Below are positions 52,399 through 61,644 of a stretch of DNA of 64,000 nt, one piece after another. Source of the stretch: Winogradskyella eximia (lineage in GTDB: Bacteria > Bacteroidota > Bacteroidia > Flavobacteriales > Flavobacteriaceae); contig NZ_QRDV01000001.1 of assembly GCF_003386165.1 (NCBI RefSeq), positions 1,221,027 through 1,285,026 of the forward strand. The letters are read 5' to 3'. Under the pieces are notes generated by a model, which searched no databases, was not told the origin of the DNA, and worked only from the letters and a program-made list of their open reading frames with translations. A program made the position numbers and the translations under genes. Position 1 is the first letter of the stretch. Each line of letters opens with the position of its first letter.

Positions 52399-53445
52399 CT
52401 AACCTCTTCCTCGTCTGCTACTGCTAGATGAACTACTTCTAGTACTACTGCTACTAGATCTAGAACTTCCTGAAGATCTTACACTGCTAGATGAAGATCT
52501 TGAGCTACTAGAACTAGAACGCGTGGTTCCACTTGATCTTGTACTTCTTGTTGGTGAAGTTGACCTAGTACTATTAGAAGATCTAGTTGTAGATGGTCTG
52601 GTAATTCTAGTATTAGATCTTGTAGTACGCGTTGTTGGAGTGGTAGCTCTTGTATTTCTAATTGTTCTTGTTGGATTATTAGATCTAAGAGATGTATTTC
52701 TAGTGTTTCTAGATATACTTGATGAATTCGACAATCTACTTGTTGAATAATTTCGTCTTGATGATAATGCAGAATTACTTCTACTACGGCTCAAATTATT
52801 ATTGTAAAGTAAGGATCCTCTTCTAGAATTGCTGTAAGCATATCTACTTGTGTTTCTATAATACCCATTATTGTAGTAACCGTTATTCCAGCCCCAATTG
52901 TTGTAGCCGTAACCGTAGCCATAGCCGTAATTCCATGGTGAGTTATAACCATAAAATCCGCCATATGCCCAATGATTGTTCCAGCCCCAATTGTTCCAAC
53001 CCCAAGGTCTTCCCCAGCCGTAGTAATTATAACCTCCATAGTACATCCAAGGGCTGTTATAACCATACCAACCATTATCTATGTAATTTATAGTTATAGT
53101 GTTATTGTCTTGTCCCCAACCACCATATGCTGGTCGTTGTTCTAAAGTATCCGTAGCTTGTTCTACATAGTTACCTTCATAAGAATCTATATCTGTAAAT
53201 ATTTCGCTTTCTTCTTTTATAGCATCTACTTCTGCAGAATTCTCTGCGAAATAGTTTTTATAATAGTTAGAATCATTAGTAGAAGTCGTTACTACAGTTT
53301 CATCAGTTTCGTAATCTTCAGTAGAATAGATACCATCATTATCGTATCCTGAATACTGAAACGAACCACAAGAAGTTAACACGGCGGCTAAACCGATTGC
53401 AACAAAAAATGGCAATTTTTGAATTAAAATAGTTTTAAATTGCAT
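52399..53445 (-). CDS. Low-complexity lipoprotein with Gly/Tyr/Trp-rich and Ser/Arg/Thr-rich regions
   Basis: A 348-residue lipoprotein (lipobox near LAAVLTSCGS). Residues about 30-110 are acidic, 110-200 are dominated by Gly, Tyr, Trp and Asn (GYGYGYGYNNWGWNN type), and 205-348 by Ser, Arg and Thr, ending in runs such as TRSSSSSSSRRGRG. There is no fold signature. The strongly basic C-terminus (dozens of Arg) could bind anionic polymers such as DNA or LPS. A -7 element TATTTTTG lies upstream on the minus strand (53474-53481). It is divergent from proS. Confidence 0.75.
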   Translation of the reverse strand: MQFKTILIQKLPFFVAIGLAAVLTSCGSFQYSGYDNDGIYSTEDYETDETVVTTSTNDSNYYKNYFAENSAEVDAIKEESEIFTDIDSYEGNYVEQATDTLEQRPAYGGWGQDNNTITINYIDNGWYGYNSPWMYYGGYNYYGWGRPWGWNNWGWNNHWAYGGFYGYNSPWNYGYGYGYGYNNWGWNNGYYNNGYYRNTSRYAYSNSRRGSLLYNNNLSRSRSNSALSSRRNYSTSRLSNSSSISRNTRNTSLRSNNPTRTIRNTRATTPTTRTTRSNTRITRPSTTRSSNSTRSTSPTRSTRSSGTTRSSSSSSRSSSSSVRSSGSSRSSSSSTRSSSSSSSRRGRG

Positions 53446-53546
53446 ATCTCTTTTATTTTATTGTTGAACATAGCAAAAATAGTTAGTTTTGCTGAACTAT
53501 TTATTACATTTAACATAAGCACAATATTTGTGCCAAAACACTGAAA

Positions 53547-55025
53547 ATGAGCAAAAATCTTACGAGTAGAGCTGAAGATTATTCAAAATGGTATAATGAA
53601 TTGGTTGTAAAGGCTAATTTAGCAGAGAATTCTGCCGTTAGAGGTTGTATGGTAATTAAACCATATGGCTATGCTATTTGGGAAAAAATGCAGGCTGAAT
53701 TAGATAGAATGTTTAAAGAGACAGGTCATGAGAATGCCTATTTTCCATTATTTGTGCCGAAAAGTTTATTTGAAGCAGAAGAGAAGAATGCGGAGGGTTT
53801 TGCTAAAGAGTGTGCTGTTGTTACGCATTATAGATTGCAAAATGACCCTGATAATCCTGGGAAATTACGTGTTGATCCTGAAGCCAAATTAGAAGAAGAA
53901 CTTGTAGTTAGACCAACAAGTGAAGCGATAATATGGAACACTTATAAAGGATGGATTCAAAGTTATAGAGATTTACCTATTTTAATAAATCAATGGGCTA
54001 ACGTAGTACGTTGGGAAATGCGTACACGTTTATTTTTACGTACAGCAGAGTTTTTATGGCAAGAAGGTCATACTGCACACGCAACAAAAGCTGAGGCTTT
54101 GGTTGAAGCAGAACAAATGAATGATGTGTATGCCAAATTTGCAGAAAATTTTATGGCTATGCCTGTCATTAAAGGTGTTAAAACAGAGAGTGAGCGCTTT
54201 GCTGGTGCTCTAGATACGTATTGTATTGAAGCCTTAATGCAAGATGGAAAAGCGCTTCAAGCAGGTACTTCTCACTTTTTAGGTCAAAATTTCGCAAAAG
54301 CTTTTGATGTTAAGTTCACCAATAATGAAGGTAAGTTAGATTATGTTTGGGCAACGTCTTGGGGAGTTTCTACACGATTAATGGGAGCATTGATTATGAC
54401 TCATAGTGATGATAAAGGTTTGGTTTTACCACCAAATTTGGCGCCATTTCAAGTGGTTATTGTTCCTATTTATAAGAATGATGAACAGTTTGAAGCAATA
54501 ACGGAGAAAGCAGAAAGTATAATTAAAGAACTTAAAGCATTAAACATAAGTTGTAAGTTTGATAAAAGAACAACTCATAGACCAGGTGCTAAATTTGCAC
54601 AGCATGAATTACAAGGTGTGCCTTTGAGAATTGCAATAGGACCAAAGGATTTAGAAAATAATACTATTGAATTAGCAAGACGAGATACGTTAACAAAAGA
54701 AATTGTTCAAATAGATGAACTAACGTCTACAATAAAAGATCTTTTAAAAGTTATTCAAGATGAATTATTTAATAAAGCCTTAATTTATAGAGATGATCAC
54801 ATTACTGAGGTAAATGATTTTGAAACATTTAAAAAAGTTTTAGAAACAAAAACAGGCTTTATTTCAGCGCATTGGGATGGAACAGCTGAGACTGAACAAA
54901 AGATAAAGGAACTAACAAAGGCAACGATTAGATGCATCCCTATGAACAATAAGCAAGAAGATGGTGTATGTGTTTATAGTGGAAAACCATCATTGCAAAG
55001 AGTGCTTTTTGCAAAGGCATATTAA
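53547..55025 (+). CDS. proS: Prolyl-tRNA synthetase, eukaryote/archaea-like type
   Basis: A 492-residue class II synthetase that charges tRNA-Pro. It lacks the editing insertion of the long bacterial ProRS and carries the eukaryote/archaea-like signatures: [19 protein letters not shown] at the start, [17 protein letters not shown] (motif 2 neighbourhood), [24 protein letters not shown] and the motif 3 segment [20 protein letters not shown]. The C-terminal zinc-binding-like extension is present but only one or two cysteines are visible. It is of normal length for Bacteroidota. Confidence 0.95.
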   Translation: MSKNLTSRAEDYSKWYNELVVKANLAENSAVRGCMVIKPYGYAIWEKMQAELDRMFKETGHENAYFPLFVPKSLFEAEEKNAEGFAKECAVVTHYRLQNDPDNPGKLRVDPEAKLEEELVVRPTSEAIIWNTYKGWIQSYRDLPILINQWANVVRWEMRTRLFLRTAEFLWQEGHTAHATKAEALVEAEQMNDVYAKFAENFMAMPVIKGVKTESERFAGALDTYCIEALMQDGKALQAGTSHFLGQNFAKAFDVKFTNNEGKLDYVWATSWGVSTRLMGALIMTHSDDKGLVLPPNLAPFQVVIVPIYKNDEQFEAITEKAESIIKELKALNISCKFDKRTTHRPGAKFAQHELQGVPLRIAIGPKDLENNTIELARRDTLTKEIVQIDELTSTIKDLLKVIQDELFNKALIYRDDHITEVNDFETFKKVLETKTGFISAHWDGTAETEQKIKELTKATIRCIPMNNKQEDGVCVYSGKPSLQRVLFAKAY

Positions 55026-55053
55026 ATTTTTTTAAAAAAAATTAATAAGGTTG

Positions 55054-55083
55054 TTGCACAATTTAAAAATAGTTGTATTTTTG
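55054..55083 (+). promoter_or_regulatory. Promoter of tRNA-Glu
   Basis: TTG (55054-55056) and TATTTTTG (55076-55083) are separated by 19 bases, the ideal Bacteroidota spacing. Confidence 0.8.
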
Positions 55084-55135
55084 CATCCGCAATGGAAACG
55101 TTGTAGGTTCATTTAAATAATTTAATAACCAAAAT

Positions 55136-55207
55136 GGCCCGTTCGTCTATCGGCTAGGACGCATGGTTTTCATCCATGTAAGAGGGGTTCGATTCCCCTA
55201 CGGGCTA
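55136..55207 (+). tRNA. tRNA-Glu(TTC)
   Basis: A 72-base cloverleaf with acceptor stem 55136-55142/55200-55206 (one G-U at the first pair). The anticodon loop TTTTCAT sits between CATGG and CCATG stems, giving anticodon TTC. The T loop GTTCGAT is standard, the discriminator is A and CCA is not encoded. It has its own promoter and lies 25 bases ahead of rpsT, so tRNA and rpsT may share a transcript. Confidence 0.96.
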
Positions 55208-55232
55208 CAATTTTTAATAAGAAAAAAATATA

Positions 55233-55484
55233 ATGGCAAATCATAAGTCAGCTTTAAAAAGAATAAGAAGTAACGAAAAGAGACGTGTACTTAATAAGTA
55301 TCATCATAAAACAACTCGTAACGCTATAAAGAAGTTACGTGAAATTACTGATGCAAATGAAGCTCAGAAAATGTTACCATCTATTATTAGTATGGTAGAT
55401 AAGTTAGCTAAAAAGAATATTATTCATGCTAACAAAGCTGGTAACTTAAAGTCACAGTTAACTAAATATGTTGCTTCAATATAA
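55233..55484 (+). CDS. rpsT: 30S ribosomal protein S20
   Basis: An 83-residue, very basic three-helix protein that binds 16S rRNA. It begins [19 protein letters not shown] and ends with [23 protein letters not shown], both typical of S20. The length is standard. It follows tRNA-Glu on the same strand with a short spacer, and a terminator lies right after it. Confidence 0.96.
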   Translation: MANHKSALKRIRSNEKRRVLNKYHHKTTRNAIKKLREITDANEAQKMLPSIISMVDKLAKKNIIHANKAGNLKSQLTKYVASI

Positions 55485-55507
55485 TTGTAGTTTCTATTAA
55501 AATATTT

Positions 55508-55538
55508 AAAGTCTTTCCGAAAGGAAAGACTTTTTTTT
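55508..55538 (+). terminator. Terminator of rpsT
   Basis: An 11-bp stem AAAGTCTTTCC with its complement, loop GAA, followed by eight T. Confidence 0.92.
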
Positions 55539-55584
55539 GTTAATGAAATTTGAATTGTGAAATGATCATATTTTTTTTGAAATT

Positions 55585-57252
55585 TTAGAATAACCCAGTA
55601 ATCTCTCCACTATCGCTTATGTCTATACCTTCTGAGGCAGGATGTGCTGGCAAACCAGGCATTCTCATAATATCTCCAGTAATAGGTATCAAAAAGCCAG
55701 CTCCAGAAGCAATTTCAATTTCTCTAACGGTAATAGTAAAGTTTCTAGGTCGTCCTAGAAGCTTCGGATTATCTGATAAAGATTTTTCAGTTTTTGCAAC
55801 ACAAATAGCTAATTGATCTAAGCCAAGGTTTTTAATACGTTTTAGTTGACGTTTAGCATTTGAGGTATATTCTACATGGTCAGCACCATATATCTTTTGT
55901 GATATCGTTTCTATTTTAGACTCTATTGTGTCTTCCCATTTATATAAAGGCTCAAAATTAGTTTTATTAGATTCAACGACTTCAATGACTTTCTTAGCCA
56001 ATTCAATAGCTCCTTCGCCACCTTTAGCCCATACATCTGCAACAGCAACGCTTATGTTTTTAGTTTTAGCAAAGTCTTTTATCAATTGTATTTCTTTAAT
56101 ACTATCAGATTCAAATTTGTTAATTGCAATTATTGGAGTAAGCCCAAATTGCTGTATGTTTTCAATGTGTTTTTCTAGATTTGGAAGTCCTTTTTCTAAA
56201 GCTTCCAAATTAGTAATAGTTAATGATTTTAAATCAGCACCTCCATGATATTTTAATGCTCTAATTGTTGTTGTGAGTACTACAGCTTTAGGAGAGATAT
56301 CTGTACTTTGGCATTTAATATCTAAAAATTTTTCTGCACCTAGGTCACAACCAAATCCAGCTTCCGTGACAGTATAATCTGAAAATGTCATTCCCATTAA
56401 TGTGCCAATTACAGAGTTAGTGCCTTGAGCTATGTTTGCAAAAGGCCCTCCATGAATAATAGCAGGATTCCCTTCAATCGTTTGTACCAAATTTGGTTTT
56501 ATTGCATGTTGTAATAAGGCTGCCATTGCTCCAGCTACTTTTAGATCTTTAGCGTAAATGGGTTGGTTAGAAAATGTATAACCTATAAAAATATTACCGA
56601 TGCGTTTTTTTAAATCACTTAAATCTTTAGAAATACAAAGAATTGCCATGATTTCTGATGCAGCTGTAATATCAAAACCTGTTTCTCTGGGTACGCCAGA
56701 ATTAGTTCCACCTAATCCAACAATAATTTTTCTTAAAGCTCTATCATTTACATCAAATACGCGTTTCCAGGTAACTGTTCTGGGATCAATTCCTAAAGAG
56801 TTTGTTTTACTCTGAATATTATTGTCAATTATTGCTGCAAGTAAATTATTAGCTTTCTCAATAGCCGAAAAGTCACCAGTAAAATGTAAATTAATATCCT
56901 CTAACGGCAAGACTTGTGCATATCCTCCTCCTGTTGCACCTCCTTTTATTCCAAATACAGGACCTAATGAAGGCTCTCTTAGTACAACAGTAGTTTTTTT
57001 ACTCAATCTATTTAGAGCTTCAGATAATCCAATTGAGATGGTTGTTTTACCTTCTCCGGCAGGAGTAGGTGATGTTGCAGATACCAAAATAAGATTGCTA
57101 AGGTCTGCTTTAGTTTTATCAATGCAGGAAATAGGGATTTTAGCTTTATGTTTTCCATACATTTCTATAAGTTCAGGATTTATTCCGAATTTTTCAGCTA
57201 TTTCCGTAATTGGTTTTAGTATTACCTTTTTTGCAATTTGAAGATCTGTCAT
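55585..57252 (-). CDS. fhs: Formate-tetrahydrofolate ligase
   Basis: A 555-residue enzyme that makes 10-formyl-THF from formate, THF and ATP. The nucleotide loop SPTPAGEGKTT lies near residue 65, followed by LREPSLGPVFGIKGGATGGGYAQV and later GFGCDLGAEKFLDIKC. The frame is open ten codons further upstream, but the ATG at 57252 gives the standard length and start (MTDLQIAKK). It is divergent from era. Together with purU it can set the formate/10-formyl-THF balance. Confidence 0.95.
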   Translation of the reverse strand: MTDLQIAKKVILKPITEIAEKFGINPELIEMYGKHKAKIPISCIDKTKADLSNLILVSATSPTPAGEGKTTISIGLSEALNRLSKKTTVVLREPSLGPVFGIKGGATGGGYAQVLPLEDINLHFTGDFSAIEKANNLLAAIIDNNIQSKTNSLGIDPRTVTWKRVFDVNDRALRKIIVGLGGTNSGVPRETGFDITAASEIMAILCISKDLSDLKKRIGNIFIGYTFSNQPIYAKDLKVAGAMAALLQHAIKPNLVQTIEGNPAIIHGGPFANIAQGTNSVIGTLMGMTFSDYTVTEAGFGCDLGAEKFLDIKCQSTDISPKAVVLTTTIRALKYHGGADLKSLTITNLEALEKGLPNLEKHIENIQQFGLTPIIAINKFESDSIKEIQLIKDFAKTKNISVAVADVWAKGGEGAIELAKKVIEVVESNKTNFEPLYKWEDTIESKIETISQKIYGADHVEYTSNAKRQLKRIKNLGLDQLAICVAKTEKSLSDNPKLLGRPRNFTITVREIEIASGAGFLIPITGDIMRMPGLPAHPASEGIDISDSGEITGLF

Positions 57253-57396
57253 AATAGAAAGAAATAATAGTTTATCTCTCAAATTTAGAAGAAAAATAGT
57301 GTTCTAATTGTGATTTTTGTCATGTGTAAAATTGTATTTCAACTCTTTTATGACTTAATGAGTTAAAGATTGTAACTTTGCAATAAATTTTTAAAG

Positions 57397-58278
57397 ATGC
57401 ACAAAGCTGGTTTTGTAAATATTATTGGTAACCCTAACGTAGGTAAGTCTACGTTGATGAATGCATTTATAGGTGAGAAATTGTCTATAATTACATCTAA
57501 AGCACAAACTACAAGACACCGAATTTTAGGTATTGTAAATGGTGAAGATTTTCAGGTGATATTAAGTGATACACCAGGAATAATAAAGCCAGCATACGAA
57601 CTGCAAGAATCTATGATGGATTTTGTGAAGTCTGCCTTTGATGATGCAGATGTATTGATTTATATGGTAGAAATAGGTGAGAAGGAGCTTAAAGATGAAG
57701 CATTTTTTAATAAAATTACCAATTCAAAGATTCCAGTGCTATTATTATTAAATAAGATTGACACATCCAATCAAGAACAATTAGAGGAGCAATCAGAATT
57801 ATGGCAAAGTAAAGTACCTAATGCTGAATTTTTTCCTATTTCTGCCACAGAGGGATTTAATGTTCAAAATGTATTTGATAGAATTATAGAGTTATTACCA
57901 GAATCTCCTGCATTTTACCCTAAAGATCAATTAACTGATAAACCAGAACGTTTTTTTGTTAATGAAGCGATAAGAGAAAAAATCTTAATTCACTATAAAA
58001 AAGAGATTCCTTATGCTGTTGAGGTTGATACTGAAGAATTTTTTGAAGAAGAAAATATCATCAGAATGAGATCGGTTATAATGGTAGAGCGCGAAACCCA
58101 AAAAGGAATTATTATAGGGCATAAAGGTTCTGCTTTAAAGCGTGTTGGAGTTGAAGCGCGTAAAGATTTAGAAAAGTTTTTTGGAAAACAAGTACACTTA
58201 GAACTATATGTTAAAGTAAATAAGAACTGGAGAAGTAATCAGAACCAATTAAAACGTTTTGGTTACAATCAACGATAA
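57397..58278 (+). CDS. era: GTPase Era
   Basis: A 293-residue GTPase needed for 16S rRNA maturation and 30S assembly. G motifs are GNPNVGKST (G1), DTPG (G3) and NKID (G4), and the C-terminal KH domain reads GIIIGHKGSALKRVGVEARKDLEKFF. The length is standard. A -7 element TAACTTTG lies at 57373-57380, only 17 bases ahead of the ATG. Its last ten bases overlap the end of the converging minus-strand gene. Confidence 0.96.
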   Translation: MHKAGFVNIIGNPNVGKSTLMNAFIGEKLSIITSKAQTTRHRILGIVNGEDFQVILSDTPGIIKPAYELQESMMDFVKSAFDDADVLIYMVEIGEKELKDEAFFNKITNSKIPVLLLLNKIDTSNQEQLEEQSELWQSKVPNAEFFPISATEGFNVQNVFDRIIELLPESPAFYPKDQLTDKPERFFVNEAIREKILIHYKKEIPYAVEVDTEEFFEEENIIRMRSVIMVERETQKGIIIGHKGSALKRVGVEARKDLEKFFGKQVHLELYVKVNKNWRSNQNQLKRFGYNQR

Positions 58279-58769
58279 ACTCTAATTGTTTCTTTCATAA
58301 AGGCATGTAGTTTGTGCATTTCTGGCATGCCTTTAGATCTACCAATTCTTCCTGAAAAGTACAATACAAACCAAATTATTATCATCAATAGCGTTAGAAA
58401 TAGTTGTATAGAGTAAGCACTTCCTAATGTTGCATTTGTATATGCCCAAATTCCGAAACCAAAAGATAAACCTGCAACTATAAAGTGTAAAAACATAAAC
58501 ATGGTCCAAACCGTCGGATTTGGTCCAAATAAGCCATTCACAATACATTTGTTATGATCTTCGCTGTTAATCTCTAAATGTAACTGAGGTGACCAAAAGT
58601 GTTGATTTTTTTTGGGGAATTTAATAAAAACATGATCGTCAATCCTCGAGACTATAAATTCAGTTTGGCTAGATTTTGTTTGTTCAAAACCCTCTAACAA
58701 TGTTTCGTTACTTGCTGCGACTTCAAACTTGAAGCGTGGTCTTAAAACAATGTCATTAGAAAGGGCCAT
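58269..58769 (-). CDS. Predicted membrane protein of unknown function
   Basis: A 166-residue protein with a cytoplasmic N-terminal half that looks like a small beta domain (PRFKFEVAASNETLLEGFEQ, DDHVFIKFPKKNQHFWSPQLHLEI) and two C-terminal membrane helices (about 90-112 and 118-145), followed by a basic tail with GMPEMHKLHAFMKETI. I do not recognise the family. It converges on era with a ten-base overlap at the 3' ends, and it lies 27 bases upstream of the PorE-like gene on the same strand, so it may be the first gene of the following unit. Confidence 0.65.
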   Translation of the reverse strand: MALSNDIVLRPRFKFEVAASNETLLEGFEQTKSSQTEFIVSRIDDHVFIKFPKKNQHFWSPQLHLEINSEDHNKCIVNGLFGPNPTVWTMFMFLHFIVAGLSFGFGIWAYTNATLGSAYSIQLFLTLLMIIIWFVLYFSGRIGRSKGMPEMHKLHAFMKETIRVYR

Positions 58770-58796
58770 AATTAATTAGGGTATAAGTAAGCTCCC

Positions 58797-60677
58797 TTAT
58801 TTTAGAATAAGGAATTCACAGCGCCTATTAATTGAAAATTCTGTTTCTGTACAGTCATCACCACATGGTACTAATGGTTTAGTTTCACCATATCCTTTTG
58901 AGGTTAATCTCGATCTTGATATACCATTCTCTACCATATATTCTAATGTAGCTTGTGCTCTTTTCTGTGATAATTCTAAATTAAATTCAAAACCAGCTCT
59001 AGAATCAGTATGTGCTCCTAATTGAATTTCCATACGTGGATACTTTGTAAGCAATGCCACTAATACATCTAAAGTTTTTGCTGCTTGAGGTCTTATGTCC
59101 CATTTTGCAAAATCAAAATAAATATTTTCTAATTCAATATAAGTGTTACCTTCTTCATCATCCGTTACTATTTCTTCAGCGTCTTTATAAGATTCAATTT
59201 CTAGCTCAATATTAAATTCTATATTGCCCTTGTCATTAGTGTCAAAAAATTCGATTTGAGGAATATATTTTGGTTGAAAACCTTCAACAGAATACTTCTG
59301 ATTAGGCTTCGTAGTTAATTGATATTTTCCGTCTTCTCCTACGAGTTGTTCTGCAATGACATTACCATCTTCATCAAATAGAGTTACTGTAGTATTAGGT
59401 AATATTTCACCTGTTACTTTATCTGTAACTAATCCTTCAATAGTATAAGTTCTTTCATTTTCAATACGTTTAAAGGTATAGATGTTATCTTCTCCAGTTC
59501 TATTAGATGATAAGAATCCTGTGTTTAGAGAGTCTATAACTACAAATGCGAAATCATCTTTTTCTGTATTTATTGATTCCCCTAAATTGAGGGCATCTAA
59601 GTATTTTGAGTTTTTATAACTGCTAGAAAATAAATCTAAACCACCAAATCCAATTTTACCATTAGAAGCAAAATATAGCGTACTGTCTTTTGCTACAAAT
59701 GGAAATTGTTCTCTACGGATAGTATTAATGTTTTTACCAAGATTTACAGGTTCACCAAAAGAATTAGTGTCTAAGATATCTACGTAGAAAATATCAAAAG
59801 ATCCTAATGTGTTTGGCATATCACTAGAAAAATAGAGTCTTGTTTCATCACTATTTAAAGCAGGATGCATTGTAGAGTAGGTGTCACTTGAAAAAGGGAC
59901 AGGTTCAATATTTGTCCATTCGTCATCAACTAATTCAGCTTTAAAAATGCTTACTACCGCAATTTTTGTGGAATCTAAATCGATACGTTTTTTTAGATTT
60001 CTAGAAAAATACATGGTTTTACCATCTTTGGTAAACACAGCATTACTTTCATGTTGTTTAGACGTATTTATTTTTTTGTTAAATGGTTCTATACTATCTA
60101 ATGTTATAGAATTTCCAACGGTAACTTTACCTTCATATAAATCTAAATAGGGTTTACTATTCCATTCATAATTTGGGTTTTTTAAGTTTTTTGTTGAAGC
60201 AAATGTAATTTTATCACCATAAATACCCACACCAAAATTAGAACCTCCTATATCTTCAGTTAGGTTTATGAGTTCATATTCGTATGGAATAATACGCTTT
60301 AATAGAGATTTAAAACTTTTGGTATTAATTGGATTGTTTAAATGAAGAGTTGAAATTTCATCGGATTCTTCATATTTTCTAATTCCTTTTAATACATCAA
60401 AATACTTGAAATAAAAGTCTTCACTAAGTTCTGTATTATCTTTTAAATCGTAAACTTGTTTATAGGCTTGATAAGCTCTATCGAATTCAGAATTATAATA
60501 ATAGCAGTCTCCTAACTTTTCTAAGTTAACAGCTGTTTTAGGAAGTTCAGAATAAATCTCTGCAGCTTCAACATACGCTCTGTTTTCATATAAGGCATCA
60601 GCTTTACTAGATTGTGAAAAACAAAGATTCCCTGTTGTTATTACAGCAAATAAGATATATAGTTTAAACGTTTTCAT
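58797..60677 (-). CDS. OmpA-family protein with TPR, beta-propeller and CRD domains (PorE-like)
   Basis: A 626-residue exported protein (signal peptide about 1-22). The order of domains is: TPR-like repeats (residues 25-125), a PD40/WD40-type propeller (KTMYFSRN, TRLYFSSDMPNTLGSFDIFYVD, STLYFASNGKIGFGGLDLF), a carboxypeptidase-regulatory-like domain (TIEGLVTDKVTGEILPNTTV) and a C-terminal OmpA peptidoglycan-binding domain (IYFDFAKWDIRP, QLGAHTDSRAG). This is the arrangement of the T9SS protein PorE and of OmpA-like partners of PorP/SprF genes. It is the last gene of the adhesin trio. Confidence 0.86.
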   Translation of the reverse strand: MKTFKLYILFAVITTGNLCFSQSSKADALYENRAYVEAAEIYSELPKTAVNLEKLGDCYYYNSEFDRAYQAYKQVYDLKDNTELSEDFYFKYFDVLKGIRKYEESDEISTLHLNNPINTKSFKSLLKRIIPYEYELINLTEDIGGSNFGVGIYGDKITFASTKNLKNPNYEWNSKPYLDLYEGKVTVGNSITLDSIEPFNKKINTSKQHESNAVFTKDGKTMYFSRNLKKRIDLDSTKIAVVSIFKAELVDDEWTNIEPVPFSSDTYSTMHPALNSDETRLYFSSDMPNTLGSFDIFYVDILDTNSFGEPVNLGKNINTIRREQFPFVAKDSTLYFASNGKIGFGGLDLFSSSYKNSKYLDALNLGESINTEKDDFAFVVIDSLNTGFLSSNRTGEDNIYTFKRIENERTYTIEGLVTDKVTGEILPNTTVTLFDEDGNVIAEQLVGEDGKYQLTTKPNQKYSVEGFQPKYIPQIEFFDTNDKGNIEFNIELEIESYKDAEEIVTDDEEGNTYIELENIYFDFAKWDIRPQAAKTLDVLVALLTKYPRMEIQLGAHTDSRAGFEFNLELSQKRAQATLEYMVENGISRSRLTSKGYGETKPLVPCGDDCTETEFSINRRCEFLILK

Positions 60678-60687
60678 TTGTCTTTAA

Positions 60688-61629
60688 TTAGAAAAATCTT
60701 GGTGATTTGTCGTAGCCTTTTCCGAGTTTGCCAATGTTAAATAATAGCATTATTTCGTGAGATCCAGAATTAAATCGACCTAAATTAGAAATTGTATGGT
60801 CATATGCATAACCAATACGAATAGCGTCTGTCATAGAAAAATTAACCATACCACTATAAGAATCATCAAAGCGATAACCTGCACCTAGTTCTACTAGATC
60901 ATTAATTAAAACATTAGCATTTAAATCTATAGATAAGCGTGCTCCATTGACATGCTTGGCCATAAACGAATGTTTAAATTTAAAAGTATCACTTAGATCT
61001 ATAACATAGCCACCTGTAAAAAAGTAGTGTATATTTTCAGAACCTTGAGATACAACACCACTATCTTCCTCTAGATGTTTTGTTTCTAAAAGATTTGGTG
61101 CTGAAAAACCTAAATAATAATGATCTGAAAAAAAGTATAAACCTGCTCCTATATTAGGAAATGTTTTACTTATGTTTTCAGCGAATGCTGGATCCTCATT
61201 TATTGGATCTGAATAAACAAAACCATCAAAATTTGTATTGAAAATAGTAGCACCAGCTTTAACTCCAAAAGATAATTTTGTATTAGTACCAACGGGAAGT
61301 ACATAGGCAATATCTGCAAAAGCACTTGTTTGTTTAACTACATCTCCTATTTCATCATGTACTACAGATAATCCTCCTTCTAAGCGGCTTGTAATGGTAG
61401 AATGTACAAAGTATGTACCTGTGGTAGGCCCTCCAACAGCCTTAGCCCATTGATTACGGTAAAGCAAACCAATGTTCATCATTGTATTATCGTCTGTAGC
61501 ATATGCAGGATTTATAACACTCATATTATACATATATTGAGTGTATTGCGGATCTTGCTGTGCATGCGATAATAACCCTATAGTTAGAGTTGTTATAGCA
61601 ATGAAATATTTTATTAGCTTATCTATCAT
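60688..61629 (-). CDS. PorP/SprF-family outer-membrane protein
   Basis: A 313-residue outer-membrane protein with a signal peptide (to about HAQQ). The family signature follows it: QQDPQYTQYMYNMSVINPAYA, then LLYRNQWAKAVGGPTTG and a run of barrel strands to the C-terminal IMLLFNIGKLG. Members pair with T9SS-secreted giant adhesins; in Flavobacterium johnsoniae SprF is needed for SprB to appear on the cell surface. It sits between the PorE-like gene (10-base gap) and the adhesin gene (15-base gap), the classic order. Confidence 0.92.
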   Translation of the reverse strand: MIDKLIKYFIAITTLTIGLLSHAQQDPQYTQYMYNMSVINPAYATDDNTMMNIGLLYRNQWAKAVGGPTTGTYFVHSTITSRLEGGLSVVHDEIGDVVKQTSAFADIAYVLPVGTNTKLSFGVKAGATIFNTNFDGFVYSDPINEDPAFAENISKTFPNIGAGLYFFSDHYYLGFSAPNLLETKHLEEDSGVVSQGSENIHYFFTGGYVIDLSDTFKFKHSFMAKHVNGARLSIDLNANVLINDLVELGAGYRFDDSYSGMVNFSMTDAIRIGYAYDHTISNLGRFNSGSHEIMLLFNIGKLGKGYDKSPRFF

Positions 61630-61644
61630 TTTGATTTGTCGTAA

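Noticed and set aside
52523..53093. Plus-strand open frames rich in Val/Leu or in Cys/Asn opposite the low-complexity lipoprotein
   Set aside because: They are antisense reflections of the Ser/Arg and Gly/Tyr repeats and have no promoter or signal of their own.
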